A DNA stretch of 40,492 nucleotides from CAYFJO01 sp964343305 (GTDB lineage Bacteria; Planctomycetota; Planctomycetia; Pirellulales; Pirellulaceae). Under the pieces are notes generated by a model that was given only the letters and a program-made list of their open reading frames with translations, had not been told where the DNA came from and searched no databases. Below are positions 17,988 to 26,605 of the stretch, in pieces (position 1 is the first letter of the stretch; each line of letters starts with the position of its first letter). The stretch covers positions 1-40,492 of the forward strand of contig CAYFJO010000047.1 of the NCBI GenBank assembly GCA_964343305.1. The letters are read 5' to 3'. The translations under genes and the position numbers were made by a program.

Positions 17988-18050
17988 CTGCACTCGCCAG
18001 AGTGCGGACTTTTCGAACTCAACAGTCCGCGTTCTGGCGAACGCAGCTAC
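17984..18050. repeat. REP doublet (REPIN), family 1
   Basis: GTAG...CTAC bounds two hairpins, GCACTC-GCCA-GAGTGC and GCGTTC-TGGC-GAACGC. Stem differences between the two units are compensatory. The first GTAG provides the stop codon of the synthetase gene. Confidence 0.9.
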
Positions 18051-18061
18051 GACATTCTGGG

Positions 18062-19171
18062 CTAGGAACGACGAAGCGCCATGGCAGCAAAGACGCGTTC
18101 GCGTGCTATTTCAACCGCCGCATGACGAGGTACAACTTCTTCTTCCTTAACCCGTGTGAGCACTTGCTCCGTGTTTCGGCGGATCTTCTCAGCGATTTGT
18201 TCGAAGGCGTCGTGTTCCGTGCCGCCGTGAAATTCAACGGCCGCGCAAATCACGCCACCCGCATTGGCGATGAAGTCCGGCACGACGATCACGCCTCGCT
18301 CGTGCAGCAACATCTCGGCGGAAGCGGTCGCCGGGATGTTCGCGCCTTGAAGAATGAGCTTCGCCTTGATATCGGGCACATTGTCGCTGTGAATGCAATC
18401 GGGCCGTGCGGCCGGCACGAGAATCTCACAGTCAACGGCGAACAAATCCGTCTTTGATATTTTCTCGCCAGCGCCGTAGTTTATAACGCTCGACGACTTT
18501 TCTTTGGCTGCGACGAGTTCATCGACATCGATTCCCTTGGCATCGTACACCGCACCTTGCGAGTCGCTAGCGGCGACGAGTTTGACTCCCATCTCTGCCA
18601 GATATCTCGCGGCGTGTTGACCGACGTTGCCAAATCCTTCGATGGCAACCGTGGCACCTTTCAATTCGAGTTCACAGAACGGCGCGGCGACTTCGGCGCA
18701 TTGGGCAACTCCGTACCCAGTCGCTCCAAGTTCATCGAGCGGGATACCGCCCAAGACTCGCGGCAATCCAACCGCACGGCCAATTTCGTCGTGAATCACG
18801 GCCATGCACGATTCGTTCGTGCCCATGTCGGGACCAGGAATGTAATCAACCAATTCTCGAATCGCCTTGGCAAACGCTCGGATCAAGGCCGGTTTGTCGA
18901 CCGTTTTTGGATCGGCGAGGATGCCCGATTTGCCACCACCGTGTGGAAGTCCCGCGGCGGCGTTCTTTTTCGTCATGGCGCGGGCCAAACGAAATACTTC
19001 TTCGGTCGAAACATCCGGTGCCATACGGACGCCGCCGATTGCCGGACCAATCGCGACATTGTCAATCACGACAATTGCTTTCAAGCCGATGTGCGGTTCA
19101 TAGATGTGTACAACTTTCGCGGGCCCCAGATCGTCACAGAAGTGGTCAAACTCGTAGATGGGTTTCTTCAT
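18062..19171 (-). CDS. Glu/Leu/Phe/Val dehydrogenase
   Basis: 369 residues from ATG 19169-19171, with GAGGTGA six bases upstream; an in-frame ATG ten codons earlier lacks such a site. The protein reversibly deaminates an amino acid to a 2-oxo acid with NAD(P). Visible motifs are GGVRMAP, the catalytic Lys region KKNAAAGLPHGGGKSGI, the Asp region GPDMGTNE, and the Rossmann loop ATVAIEGFGNVGQHAARYL. C-terminal PDFIANAGGVICAAVE is typical. Length is closer to leucine dehydrogenase than to hexameric GDH, so the substrate is uncertain. It lies downstream of the oxoacid:ferredoxin oxidoreductase genes, which could consume its oxoacid product. Confidence 0.94.
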   Translation of the reverse strand: MKKPIYEFDHFCDDLGPAKVVHIYEPHIGLKAIVVIDNVAIGPAIGGVRMAPDVSTEEVFRLARAMTKKNAAAGLPHGGGKSGILADPKTVDKPALIRAFAKAIRELVDYIPGPDMGTNESCMAVIHDEIGRAVGLPRVLGGIPLDELGATGYGVAQCAEVAAPFCELELKGATVAIEGFGNVGQHAARYLAEMGVKLVAASDSQGAVYDAKGIDVDELVAAKEKSSSVINYGAGEKISKTDLFAVDCEILVPAARPDCIHSDNVPDIKAKLILQGANIPATASAEMLLHERGVIVVPDFIANAGGVICAAVEFHGGTEHDAFEQIAEKIRRNTEQVLTRVKEEEVVPRHAAVEIARERVFAAMALRRS

Positions 19172-19194
19172 GTCTTTCACCTCATACTTTTTTC

Positions 19195-19253
19195 GTAGCA
19201 CAGGCTGCCAGCCTGTAACTCGATTGCTAAAACAGGCTGGCAGCCTGTGCTAC
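19195..19253. repeat. REP doublet (REPIN), CAGGCTG family
   Basis: GTAG...CTAC bounds two units of ACAGGCT-GCC-AGCCTGT in opposite orientation. The arms are perfectly complementary over 23 bases. The minus-strand GTAG supplies the stop codon of the beta-subunit gene. A degenerate half copy lies at 31464-31485. Confidence 0.9.
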
Positions 19254-20194
19254 GCTAAAACCAAGTTCACATCCTCGCCGACTTCGTTGGTCCAATATTG
19301 ATTCACACTTATTTGAATTGCCGCGAGCCAATCGTCACGCCGTGTCGGCTGGAACAGATGACGAAATCGACGCTGTGGTTTCAGGTACTCTTCGACCGAG
19401 CGAAAACGCGACGGCACATAAGTGTATCGCACCTGGCCATCAAAGGCTTCCTTCAGCGGCCAGATGCCCGTCTCGACCGCGAGCTTGGCGATTTCAAAAC
19501 TGATGGCCGGGTCAAATCCCCAGCCAGTTGGGCAAACGGCCAGCCCCGTAAACAGTTTCGGACCGCGAATCTCGAGCGCCCGATGCACCTTCTCCGCCAA
19601 ATCGACCGGCTCGTGCGCCGACACCGTCGCCAGGTAAGGCGGTTTTTGTGCTCGCCAAATTTCAAAAATGTCTTTCTTGCGTTGAAAGCTGCCCCTGGGC
19701 GAAGTGGTTGTTCTCGAGGCGAACGGCGAGGCACTCGACATTTGAAACCCTGTGTTGCCGTAAGCTTCGTTGTCGTAGCACAGATACCAAAAGTCGAGGC
19801 CGCGATGAATCGCACCGGAAGTGGACGACAGTCCCATGTCGTACGTCGAACCGTCTCCGGCCAACACGAGCACTTTCAAATCTTCGTCATCGGGCAGTTG
19901 TTCTTTTTCGCGCAGCACATCGAGTGCATCGCGAATTCCTTGCGCACCGGCCGACGGGCTGCCCATCGTCGTGTAGAGCCACGACGATCGCAACGGCGTA
20001 AACGGATAGACCGCCATCAACGTCATGCAACCGGCCGCATTAACGACCACAACGTTCTCGCCCATCGCCTTGTGCATCAATCGCAGTGTTGACAAACCGC
20101 CGCATCCCGCACACAACGGCGAACCGGGAACGAGGTATTCTTCCTGCGGCAAATCTTTCGGGCTTTTGTAAAACTCGCGTTTGATTCTCATCAT
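19250..20194 (-). CDS. 2-oxoacid:ferredoxin oxidoreductase, beta subunit (TPP-binding)
   Basis: 314 residues from the ATG-ATG pair at 20194/20191; earlier in-frame codons read into the REP doublet at 20222-20295 and are excluded. The N-terminal CAGCGG cluster-ligand motif (GSPLCAGCGGLSTLRL) and the TPP/Mg motif LAGDGSTYDMGLSS followed by YDNEAYGNTGFQ mark the thiamine-diphosphate subunit. With the alpha and gamma-delta subunits it converts pyruvate or another 2-oxo acid plus CoA to acyl-CoA and reduced ferredoxin. The enzyme is oxygen-sensitive in many organisms, which suits a low-oxygen island. Confidence 0.94.
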   Translation of the reverse strand: MMRIKREFYKSPKDLPQEEYLVPGSPLCAGCGGLSTLRLMHKAMGENVVVVNAAGCMTLMAVYPFTPLRSSWLYTTMGSPSAGAQGIRDALDVLREKEQLPDDEDLKVLVLAGDGSTYDMGLSSTSGAIHRGLDFWYLCYDNEAYGNTGFQMSSASPFASRTTTSPRGSFQRKKDIFEIWRAQKPPYLATVSAHEPVDLAEKVHRALEIRGPKLFTGLAVCPTGWGFDPAISFEIAKLAVETGIWPLKEAFDGQVRYTYVPSRFRSVEEYLKPQRRFRHLFQPTRRDDWLAAIQISVNQYWTNEVGEDVNLVLA

Positions 20195-20221
20195 CCATCT
20201 CGATTCAACGATGCTCAAAGT

Positions 20222-20295
20222 GTAGGGAACGCCCTCTGTGGCGTTCCGCAAATAGACATGCGAGATCTCGGAACGCCACAGAGGGCGTTCCCTAC
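20222..20295. repeat. REP doublet (REPIN), GGAACGCC family
   Basis: GTAG...CTAC bounds GGAACGCC-CTCTGT-GGCGTTCC and its inverse, joined by a spacer of about 22 bases. It lies between the alpha and beta subunit genes of one operon. Relatives lie at 33340-33433 and, as a single unit, at 34352-34378. Confidence 0.92.
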
Positions 20296-20321
20296 ATTTC
20301 TAATTCGTAGTTGTCTTTTTC

Positions 20322-21563
20322 TCACGTCAGCACCTCTTCAACATCCTTCCCGGCGGCTTGCAGACGCTGCTCGATCTGCTGGTGTTCGTCGCTTGTCATC
20401 AGCAGTTCACAATCGTACGGGCCGGAGTACGACTGAGTGGAATCGAGTGTCTCCAGAATGTGATCAAACTCGGCCGCGCTGATGTCTTTGCCGCCCAGGC
20501 CGCCGACAAACGATCGCAACACGGCGGGACGCATCGGTGATGTCGCCAGCGCCGCCGCCACTTCGTGGTACAAGATTCCACCGTGTCCAGGACTGATGTT
20601 TTGGTCGATGACCGCAACAGAAGGTCGATCCGCCAACGCGTCAACGACGCCTTCAATCGGAAACGGCCGAACAAGTCGCAGCCGCAACAAGCCCACTCGC
20701 CGGCCTTTTTCGCGCCAGCGATTGACGGCTTCTTTGCCTTTGGTTGCAAACGATCCCATCATGACCAACACCACATCGGCGTCGTCAAGTTTGTACGATT
20801 CGAACGCCTCGTAGCTGCGGCCAAATGTGTTGCGGAATTCGTTGGCCACTTCACGATGCACGTCAATTGCGTTTTGCATCGCGCGGTGCATCTGGTAGCG
20901 GAAGTAGCTGTACATGTAGCCTTCGAGCACCGCAACACCTTGGGCAACCGGTTGCGACGCTCGAAACGCGGGATGATTGGTTTCGAACGGCGGCAAGAAC
21001 TCGCGGACTTTGTCTTCGTCAGGAATCTCGACTCCTTCGCGCGTGAACGACAAAAAAAAACCGTCGAGATTGATCAGCACGGGCAGCGACACTCGTTCAT
21101 CTTCCGTGATTCGATACGCCATCAGCACCGAGTCGAGCACCTCCTGGCACGACTCACAGTGAATTTGGACCAGGCCCGCGTCGCGCGCGGCCAGCACATC
21201 GTTATGGTCGGGCCCCAGCGTGATCGGCGCGGACAAGCCCCGCGAGACGTTGACCAGGACAAATGGCACTCGCCAGCCAGCCACCGTGTACAACGCTTCC
21301 ATGGCATAGATCAACCCCTGGCTCGAGGTTGCTGTGAACGTTCGCACGCCCGTAGCCGCGGCGGAACCAGCGGCGGTGAGCATCGAATGTTCGCTGTCGA
21401 GCGTGACGAATCGGCCTCGCAATTCGCCACTCGCGTTCCAGGCGGCGAGTGTTTCGATGATCTCGGTCTGTGGCGTGATCGGAAACGCAGGGATGTAGTC
21501 GACGTCCGCGAGGCGAGCGCCCCAGGCGGCAGCGGCGTTTCCGGTCAACAGTTTCCTCACCAT
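20322..21563 (-). CDS. 2-oxoacid:ferredoxin oxidoreductase, alpha subunit
   Basis: 413 residues from ATG 21561-21563, overlapping the gamma-delta stop by 7 bases; longer starts read into that gene. Typical motifs: LLTGNAAAAWGARLADVDYIPAFPITPQTEIIETLA, the LDSEHSMLTAAGSAAATGVRTFTATSSQGL block of the pyrimidine-binding domain, and ITLGPDHNDVLAARDAGL. The C-terminal half contains VLVMMGSFATKGKEAVNRWREKGRRVGLLRLRLVRPFP, as in PorA/VorB. The fold and motif set are shared by pyruvate, 2-ketoisovalerate and oxoglutarate enzymes, so the exact substrate is open. Confidence 0.94.
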   Translation of the reverse strand: MVRKLLTGNAAAAWGARLADVDYIPAFPITPQTEIIETLAAWNASGELRGRFVTLDSEHSMLTAAGSAAATGVRTFTATSSQGLIYAMEALYTVAGWRVPFVLVNVSRGLSAPITLGPDHNDVLAARDAGLVQIHCESCQEVLDSVLMAYRITEDERVSLPVLINLDGFFLSFTREGVEIPDEDKVREFLPPFETNHPAFRASQPVAQGVAVLEGYMYSYFRYQMHRAMQNAIDVHREVANEFRNTFGRSYEAFESYKLDDADVVLVMMGSFATKGKEAVNRWREKGRRVGLLRLRLVRPFPIEGVVDALADRPSVAVIDQNISPGHGGILYHEVAAALATSPMRPAVLRSFVGGLGGKDISAAEFDHILETLDSTQSYSGPYDCELLMTSDEHQQIEQRLQAAGKDVEEVLT

Positions 21564-22495
21564 GCCCGCACCTCTTTTTCTTTTTCGATCGCATGCTCCA
21601 CCGGACATTCGTCCCAACAAATCATGCAGCCTTTGCAGTGGTCGTAATCGATCACGGGATAGCCTTCGTCGTCGAGCGCGATCGCACCGTCTGGGCAGCG
21701 AACAAAACAGATTCCGCATCTCGTGCAACGGTCGTAATCGATCTCCGGCCGTTCGACTCGCCAACTGCCGGTGTGTCTCGCGTCCGCGTTTCCGGGCACC
21801 AGAATACTGGGCGAACTGCGATGGGGGACGTCGTACGCCAACGAGTGCATCGTGCTATCGGTGGATAAATCGGAAGGATCAAGCGAGAAGCTCAAGTTCT
21901 CAATGAATTCAGGTGGCTGTGTTTCTTCGATCGGCGACAACTGCGCGAAGACGGCGCGAGCCAGTTCAATATTCTTGCCGATCAAGTCGGCAGGCAGATG
22001 GCCATGCTCAAGCTCTTCGCGGGTCGCATCAAGCAGGTTCGCGTCAGTGATGACGCCAACCAGTCGCGCGGCCGCCGATGCCAGGCCCGTGCTGAGCGCC
22101 GACGCTTTCCCTAGCGAATCAAGCGTGAGTTGCGTGATATCAAGCGCAATGACGGGAGCGAGCAGTTCATGTTTCTGGGCAAGCAACTCTTTCGACGGCG
22201 TGTTGACAAAGAGCGCCGCGGCAGTGCGTTGTCCGGCAAGCACCGCAGCGGCAGGGTCCTCGAGCAGTGTGTCGTCGCCAATGACGATGAGGTCAGGTCG
22301 CGCGATCACACCTCGTTCCAAAATCTCCCCGCGACCGATTCGAGTAAACGCCGCAACCGACGCGCCGCGCCGTTCAGCGCCGTAAATTGGTGAGTCTTGA
22401 ACCTGATAACCCGCGAGAAATGCGGCCGTGCCGACAATGCGACTGGCCGTCTTGATCCCGTGTCCGCCTCGGCCGTGAAATCGAATCCGAATCAC
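21557..22495 (-). CDS. 2-oxoacid:ferredoxin oxidoreductase, fused gamma and ferredoxin-like delta subunits
   Basis: 312 residues. GTG 22493-22495 is chosen because GGAG lies 7 bases upstream and the family N-terminus IRIRFHGRGGHGIKTASRI begins there. The first 190 or so residues are the gamma domain (GGHG loop, QDSPIYGAERRGASVAAFTRI). The last 80 residues carry two 4Fe-4S motifs, CTRCGICFVRCP and CKGCMICWDECP, forming the delta domain. Gamma and delta are separate genes in many archaea, so this is a fusion. It is the first gene of the operon and has its own sigma-54-like promoter. Confidence 0.94.
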   Translation of the reverse strand: MIRIRFHGRGGHGIKTASRIVGTAAFLAGYQVQDSPIYGAERRGASVAAFTRIGRGEILERGVIARPDLIVIGDDTLLEDPAAAVLAGQRTAAALFVNTPSKELLAQKHELLAPVIALDITQLTLDSLGKASALSTGLASAAARLVGVITDANLLDATREELEHGHLPADLIGKNIELARAVFAQLSPIEETQPPEFIENLSFSLDPSDLSTDSTMHSLAYDVPHRSSPSILVPGNADARHTGSWRVERPEIDYDRCTRCGICFVRCPDGAIALDDEGYPVIDYDHCKGCMICWDECPVEHAIEKEKEVRAW

Positions 22496-22538
22496 GAATA
22501 CACTCCATGTCAGGTCTGTGTTCGCCAAAGGACCAATT

Positions 22539-22554
22539 AGCAAACTCTGTACCA
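22539..22554 (-). promoter_or_regulatory. sigma-54-like promoter of oxoacid:ferredoxin oxidoreductase operon
   Basis: On the minus strand, TGGTACAGAGTTTGCT differs from the consensus at two bases and has exact spacing. The predicted start is near 22528, 33 bases before GTG 22495. Confidence 0.62.
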
Positions 22555-22595
22555 GATTTGCACATGCCTAATGCGGAAGGAAACCAGCGTCCAAG

Positions 22596-22611
22596 TGCGC
22601 GATTTCGCACA
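22596..22611 (-). promoter_or_regulatory. candidate upstream activator dyad
   Basis: On the minus strand the sequence is TGTGCGAAATCGCGCA. Its centre is about 75 bases upstream of the predicted operon start. Confidence 0.52.
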
Positions 22612-22638
22612 GCACAGGCGATATTTGCGCGCCGTACC

Positions 22639-22685
22639 GTAGGACCGATTTCCAATTCGTCTGGGACGGTTTGAAAAACCGCCCG
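22639..22685. repeat. degenerate REP pair, family 3
   Basis: It starts with GTAGGACCGATTTCCAATTC and continues GGGACGG-TTTGAAAAA-CCGCCC. It is related to 9890-9938 but has lost the terminal CTAC. It lies between the oxidoreductase promoter and the transporter stop. Confidence 0.55.
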
Positions 22686-22696
22686 ACTGGAGATCA

Positions 22697-24058
22697 TTAA
22701 AGGACCAAGCTCAGCAGAATGAGCGTGATAACAACCGGGCAAATATATCGAACCGCGAACGACCAGCACTTTTGCAACCAGTGATTACGGCCGTCCGATT
22801 CCAAGCCAGAAAGTGCTTTGTCAGTACCCCACGTCCATCCGACAAACAAACAGATCGCCAACGAAACGAACGTCAAACAGAGTTTTCCGAACAGCGTGTC
22901 CAGCAGATCCAACACAGAACAATGAAGGATCGGCAAATCGGAAAGCAGCGGCACCGCTCCGACGCTCAACGCCGTTGGAATTCCCAGCAACATGGCGGCG
23001 CTGCCGGAGATGAGGACCGCAGTCTTTCGTCGCAATTGCCACTGTTCGATCAAGTAGGTCACGACAACTTCCATCAGCGAGATCGCGGACGTTAACGCGG
23101 CGATCGTGAGCAACAAAAAGAAACCGGTGCCGAAGAAGATTCCAGCGGGAATCTGTTCGAAGACTCTGGGCAGGACAAGGAAAATCAACTTCGGTCCCTC
23201 GGCCGGTTCGAGGCCTGGGATCGTGAACAGCGCCGGAAAGATCACGAGGCCGGCCATTACGGCGATGCTCGTGTCGATGGCTGCGATCATGACGGCAGAC
23301 GACTGAATGTCTTCATCTTTCGAAAGATAGCTGCCGTAGGTGATCATGATGCCCATGCCCAAGCTAAGCGAGAAGAACGCTTGGCTGACGGCGTTTAGCA
23401 CGGTTTCCGTCGTCACCTTGGAAAAATCCGGTTTGAGAAAAAACGAGAGCCCTTTCGCCGCTCCCGGCAAAGTTACCGCGCGAATGACGAGCAAGATGAG
23501 AATCGCCAAAAGCATTGGCATCAGGACCTTGCTCCATTTCTCGATGCCGGATCGAATTCCGCCCAGCACGACGAGCATCGTTACGAGCATGAAAACAACG
23601 TACGCGACAAGCGAGTAGTACGGACTTTCGGTGACCGTCGCGAATCGCTGTGACAACAATTCTGGATTCGCAGATTCATTGAAAACTCCGGAGAAGGTGA
23701 TCGGAACATAGGCCAACGTCCAAGCAGCGATGACCGAGTAGTATGACAGAATCGCCAACGATGCGATCACCGCGATCACACCAATGAATCGCCAAATCTT
23801 CCGGTCGGACAAGTCGACAAACGCTCGAACCGGGTTGCTACGAGTTTGCCAACCGATCACCAACTCGGCCAACATGACCGGGATTCCAATCGCGATCACC
23901 GCGGCAATGTAAATCAAGACAAACGCAGCGCCGCCGCTTTCTCCTGCAACCGTTGGAAATCGCCAGATGTTCCCCAGGCCGATGGCCGATCCAGCGGCTG
24001 CCAACAGAAACCCTAGTTTCGTTGCCCATGTTTCTCTTTCTGAATTCGGATCGGTCAT
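22697..24058 (-). CDS. sodium-dependent transporter, NSS/SNF family
   Basis: 453 residues from ATG 24056-24058, overlapping the stop of the APC gene by 4 bases. The family signature is at the start: KLGFLLAAAGSAIGLGNIWRFPTVAGESGGAAFVLIY, where the unwound TM1 segment binds sodium and substrate. About eleven or twelve hydrophobic helices follow, including SQAFFSLSLGMGIMITYGSYL in TM6. Bacterial NSS members such as LeuT and MhsT import neutral amino acids with Na+. It is the last gene of a three-transporter operon. Confidence 0.93.
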   Translation of the reverse strand: MTDPNSERETWATKLGFLLAAAGSAIGLGNIWRFPTVAGESGGAAFVLIYIAAVIAIGIPVMLAELVIGWQTRSNPVRAFVDLSDRKIWRFIGVIAVIASLAILSYYSVIAAWTLAYVPITFSGVFNESANPELLSQRFATVTESPYYSLVAYVVFMLVTMLVVLGGIRSGIEKWSKVLMPMLLAILILLVIRAVTLPGAAKGLSFFLKPDFSKVTTETVLNAVSQAFFSLSLGMGIMITYGSYLSKDEDIQSSAVMIAAIDTSIAVMAGLVIFPALFTIPGLEPAEGPKLIFLVLPRVFEQIPAGIFFGTGFFLLLTIAALTSAISLMEVVVTYLIEQWQLRRKTAVLISGSAAMLLGIPTALSVGAVPLLSDLPILHCSVLDLLDTLFGKLCLTFVSLAICLFVGWTWGTDKALSGLESDGRNHWLQKCWSFAVRYICPVVITLILLSLVL

Positions 24059-25281
24059 GGTGAGACAGCCATTGAAATGCCGTGAAACATGACAAACGCA
24101 ACCGAGGCAAGCAAACCAACAATCGGTAACCAAATGGGGTAGTTTGGTCCTTCGTGGCTCTGGGATCCCTCGCGACATTTGATGCAAATGAGTGATAGAT
24201 TCACAAACGCATAGACGACCAGAAGGATCGTACTGGTCACTTTGGCAAGGGTTACGATGGGAAACCACAACGCCAAAACCAGTACCACAACCGTTGCCGC
24301 AAACGTCGCTTCCAACGGTGTCTGGGTCCGCGAACTGACATTTCCGAAAGTCGATGGTGCCTGATGCTTCTGAGCCATCCCGTATGCGACGCGCGAAGCC
24401 ATCACGATTTGTACCAGCGCTCCGTTTACGCCAGACAACATTCCGATGATCGTGATGCCAACGGCGAGCGGTCCGACTCCGCCAACGACGAGCGATAGCG
24501 GTGAATCACTCGCTCGCAACTGATCGAGTGGCACTGCCAGAACTGTGACCATCGTGACCATCACGTAGATCAACGTTGTCAGGCCAAGCGATAGTAAAAT
24601 TGCGATCGGCAGATTTCGCTGCGGTTGTTTCACTTCTTCGGCGACGTTCACCATGTCCTCGAAGCCGACAAACGAATAGAAGGCCAGGTATGCTCCGAGA
24701 AACACGCCCGACCAGGCACGGGGGTCCAAATCGGGCACCAATTCGTCCCAGCGATCCGCGACGGTCAACAAGTTTGGACTCGCCCAAGCAAAGACGAACA
24801 TGAGACCGCCAAGTTCGACGATCGTGATGACGAACGTAAACAGTGCGGATTCGCCGATTCCCCACGCGGCTACTGCTCCTAGTGAGACGACCATCACAAC
24901 GCAGATCGCCTCACGTGGAACGTCGACAAAACTTTGCAGAAATCCGGCAAACGCATTTGCCAACGTGGCGGCGGAGACAACTCCCGTCGCAATCACCATC
25001 CATCCGATCACGGCCGACAGCCAATGTCGCCGAAACGCGACCAACACGTAATGTGATTCGCCCGCGCTGTACGGATATCGGGCGGATAGTTCGGCAAACG
25101 AAAACGCGCTGAACATCGCGATCAATGCCGCGGCGAAGAACGCGACCGGAGTCAGCATTCCTGCCTCGCCAGAGACTTTGCCGATCAAGGCGTAGAATCC
25201 GCCGCCAACAATCGTTCCCAACCCATAGAACGTGATCATTGGTAGACCGAGCGCGCGTTTTAGTTGAGGACTGTCACCCAT
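24055..25281 (-). CDS. APC-superfamily amino-acid permease
   Basis: 408 residues from ATG 25279-25281. TM1 has the APC signature MITFYGLGTIVGGGFYALIGKVSGEAG, followed by AELSARYPYSAGESHYVLVAF and a TM6 region SFVGFEDMVNVAEEVKQPQRNLP typical of COG0531 permeases. It is on the short side for the family, with room for about eleven spans. It should import or exchange amino acids; specificity cannot be read. It lies 10 bases downstream of the CaCA antiporter gene and is translationally coupled to the NSS gene. Confidence 0.92.
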   Translation of the reverse strand: MGDSPQLKRALGLPMITFYGLGTIVGGGFYALIGKVSGEAGMLTPVAFFAAALIAMFSAFSFAELSARYPYSAGESHYVLVAFRRHWLSAVIGWMVIATGVVSAATLANAFAGFLQSFVDVPREAICVVMVVSLGAVAAWGIGESALFTFVITIVELGGLMFVFAWASPNLLTVADRWDELVPDLDPRAWSGVFLGAYLAFYSFVGFEDMVNVAEEVKQPQRNLPIAILLSLGLTTLIYVMVTMVTVLAVPLDQLRASDSPLSLVVGGVGPLAVGITIIGMLSGVNGALVQIVMASRVAYGMAQKHQAPSTFGNVSSRTQTPLEATFAATVVVLVLALWFPIVTLAKVTSTILLVVYAFVNLSLICIKCREGSQSHEGPNYPIWLPIVGLLASVAFVMFHGISMAVSP

Positions 25282-25291
25282 GCGATCGTTG

Positions 25292-26239
25292 TTACTCCGC
25301 GCCGATTTTGAGCGCCACGTAAACGAAATACAGAACGCATAACCAAGCGCCTTCGTGGCGATGCAATTTTGCCCGTCGACAGAGAAACCAGGTAAAGACC
25401 CCTGAAACGACGAACAAATACGGCAGGTCAAAACGAAGGATCGTCCGGTCAAACTCCAGCGGTGCGATACACGCGGCGACACCGACCGGAATCAGGCAGT
25501 CGAAGACATTGCTGCCAACGATATTTCCCAGAGACAATCCCGGTTTATTTTTTAATGCTGCTGTAACCGTCAGCGCCAATTCGGGCAGGCTCGTTCCAAA
25601 AGCCACAATCACGGCACCGACAAATGATTGACGGATATCAAATCGTTCGACAATTTGCAGTGCCTTCTGCACAACCAACTCGGAGCTGAAAATCAAAACA
25701 GCGAGGCCCACCACGACGAATATCCAACCTCGCCAGATCGGGCCCTGTTTGCGATCGGTCACTCGTTCGGATTCGCGGCCGTCGCGTTCACGCCGGTAGA
25801 GCACGACGAGGTAACCAATGAAGACGGAGACAAGTACTATTCCACCAGGACGCCAGACAAAACCGGGCAGCCCGACCAAGAACAACAGAACACAGGAACC
25901 AAGCAAACCGAAACTCAATCCGCCGATTTGTCGTCGCTGGACGGTCAACTGATGGCAAATCGCCGCCGTGCCCAAGACGATACTGATCTGGCACAGCGAA
26001 CTGCCGACGGCGTTTCCGACAATGACTCCAGAGCTTTCAATTCCGTAAAGATTTCGAATCGCGCCGCTCACAGAAACGACCAACTCTGGCAAGTCGGTGC
26101 CAAAGGCGAGAATCGTCAATCCAATGAACATCTGCGAGAGTCCGAAATATTCAGAAATGCGGAGCGCGCCCTGGATGGCCAACTCGGTACTTGCCCACAG
26201 ACCGAAAAGGCCGAGACAGAGAAGGACGATCTCAACCAT
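25292..26239 (-). CDS. CaCA-family calcium/sodium antiporter
   Basis: 315 residues with the two inverted halves of the family. Half 1 has the alpha-1 motif ILAFGTDLPELVVSVSGAI and GNAVGSSLCQISIVLG. Half 2 has the alpha-2 motif IVAFGTSLPELALTVTAALK and GNIVGSNVFDCLIPVG. Acidic residues in the GTxLPEL motifs bind the exchanged cation. A basic loop (YRRERDGRESERVTDRKQG) separates the halves. The protein exchanges Ca2+ (or K+/H+) for Na+ at the inner membrane. It heads the operon with the two amino-acid transporters, behind a sigma-54-like promoter about 190 bases upstream. Linked Na+ cycling is a plausible reason for the grouping. Confidence 0.93.
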   Translation of the reverse strand: MVEIVLLCLGLFGLWASTELAIQGALRISEYFGLSQMFIGLTILAFGTDLPELVVSVSGAIRNLYGIESSGVIVGNAVGSSLCQISIVLGTAAICHQLTVQRRQIGGLSFGLLGSCVLLFLVGLPGFVWRPGGIVLVSVFIGYLVVLYRRERDGRESERVTDRKQGPIWRGWIFVVVGLAVLIFSSELVVQKALQIVERFDIRQSFVGAVIVAFGTSLPELALTVTAALKNKPGLSLGNIVGSNVFDCLIPVGVAACIAPLEFDRTILRFDLPYLFVVSGVFTWFLCRRAKLHRHEGAWLCVLYFVYVALKIGAE

Positions 26240-26436
26240 TGTTTCTCGCCGTTGTGTGGTTTAGATCCGTCGTGTCGACAAAAGAGAAAACGGGCGGCCA
26301 GTCCCTTTATCAAGTCGTGACAGTTCATCACAGCCGCTACGCACGGCCGTTTTTCGCTTACGGTACCTGACGATTGACAATCAACTTGAAGTAAGGCCCG
26401 GTACGCCCGTTGGGGTCCGCGTGCCAATGTACTTTT

Positions 26437-26452
26437 AGCAATTCGCGTGCCA
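26437..26452 (-). promoter_or_regulatory. consensus sigma-54 promoter of transporter operon
   Basis: On the minus strand the sequence TGGCACGCGAATTGCT fits the consensus exactly. The predicted start is near 26426, giving a 187-base leader in which I see no convincing gene. Confidence 0.75.
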
Positions 26453-26467
26453 CTTGAACTAAGAGGC

Positions 26468-26503
26468 GTAGGCTTCCAACCTGCACGTTGGCTGAAAGTT
26501 CAG
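26468..26503. repeat. possible REP unit
   Basis: GTAG is followed by GGCTTCCAACCTGC and a degenerate inverse (GTTGGCTGAAAG). It lies between the two divergent promoters. Confidence 0.4.
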
Positions 26504-26504
26504 G

Positions 26505-26542
26505 AGTGCGAAAACTGCATCCCCGGTGTGCCGCATCGCACA
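26505..26542. promoter_or_regulatory. two activator dyads shared by divergent promoters
   Basis: AGTGCG-AAAA-CTGCAT (26505-26520) and TGTGCC-GCAT-CGCACA (26527-26542). The centres lie about 86 and 108 bases from the minus start at 26426, and about 120 and 97 bases from the plus start near 26632. Confidence 0.55.
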
Positions 26543-26605
26543 GTCTCGCGGTGCCGAAACCGAGATGTACCGCGACACGACCGGATGCGTCAGTTTCTTT
26601 ATTGT

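Noticed and set aside
20195..20251. Longer start for the oxidoreductase beta subunit
   Set aside because: The extra codons translate a REP doublet, and the family N-terminus begins after the ATG-ATG pair.
26240..26436. Small minus-strand ORF in the transporter leader (MNCHDLIKGLAARF...)
   Set aside because: No ribosome-binding site and no protein-like pattern beyond the start.
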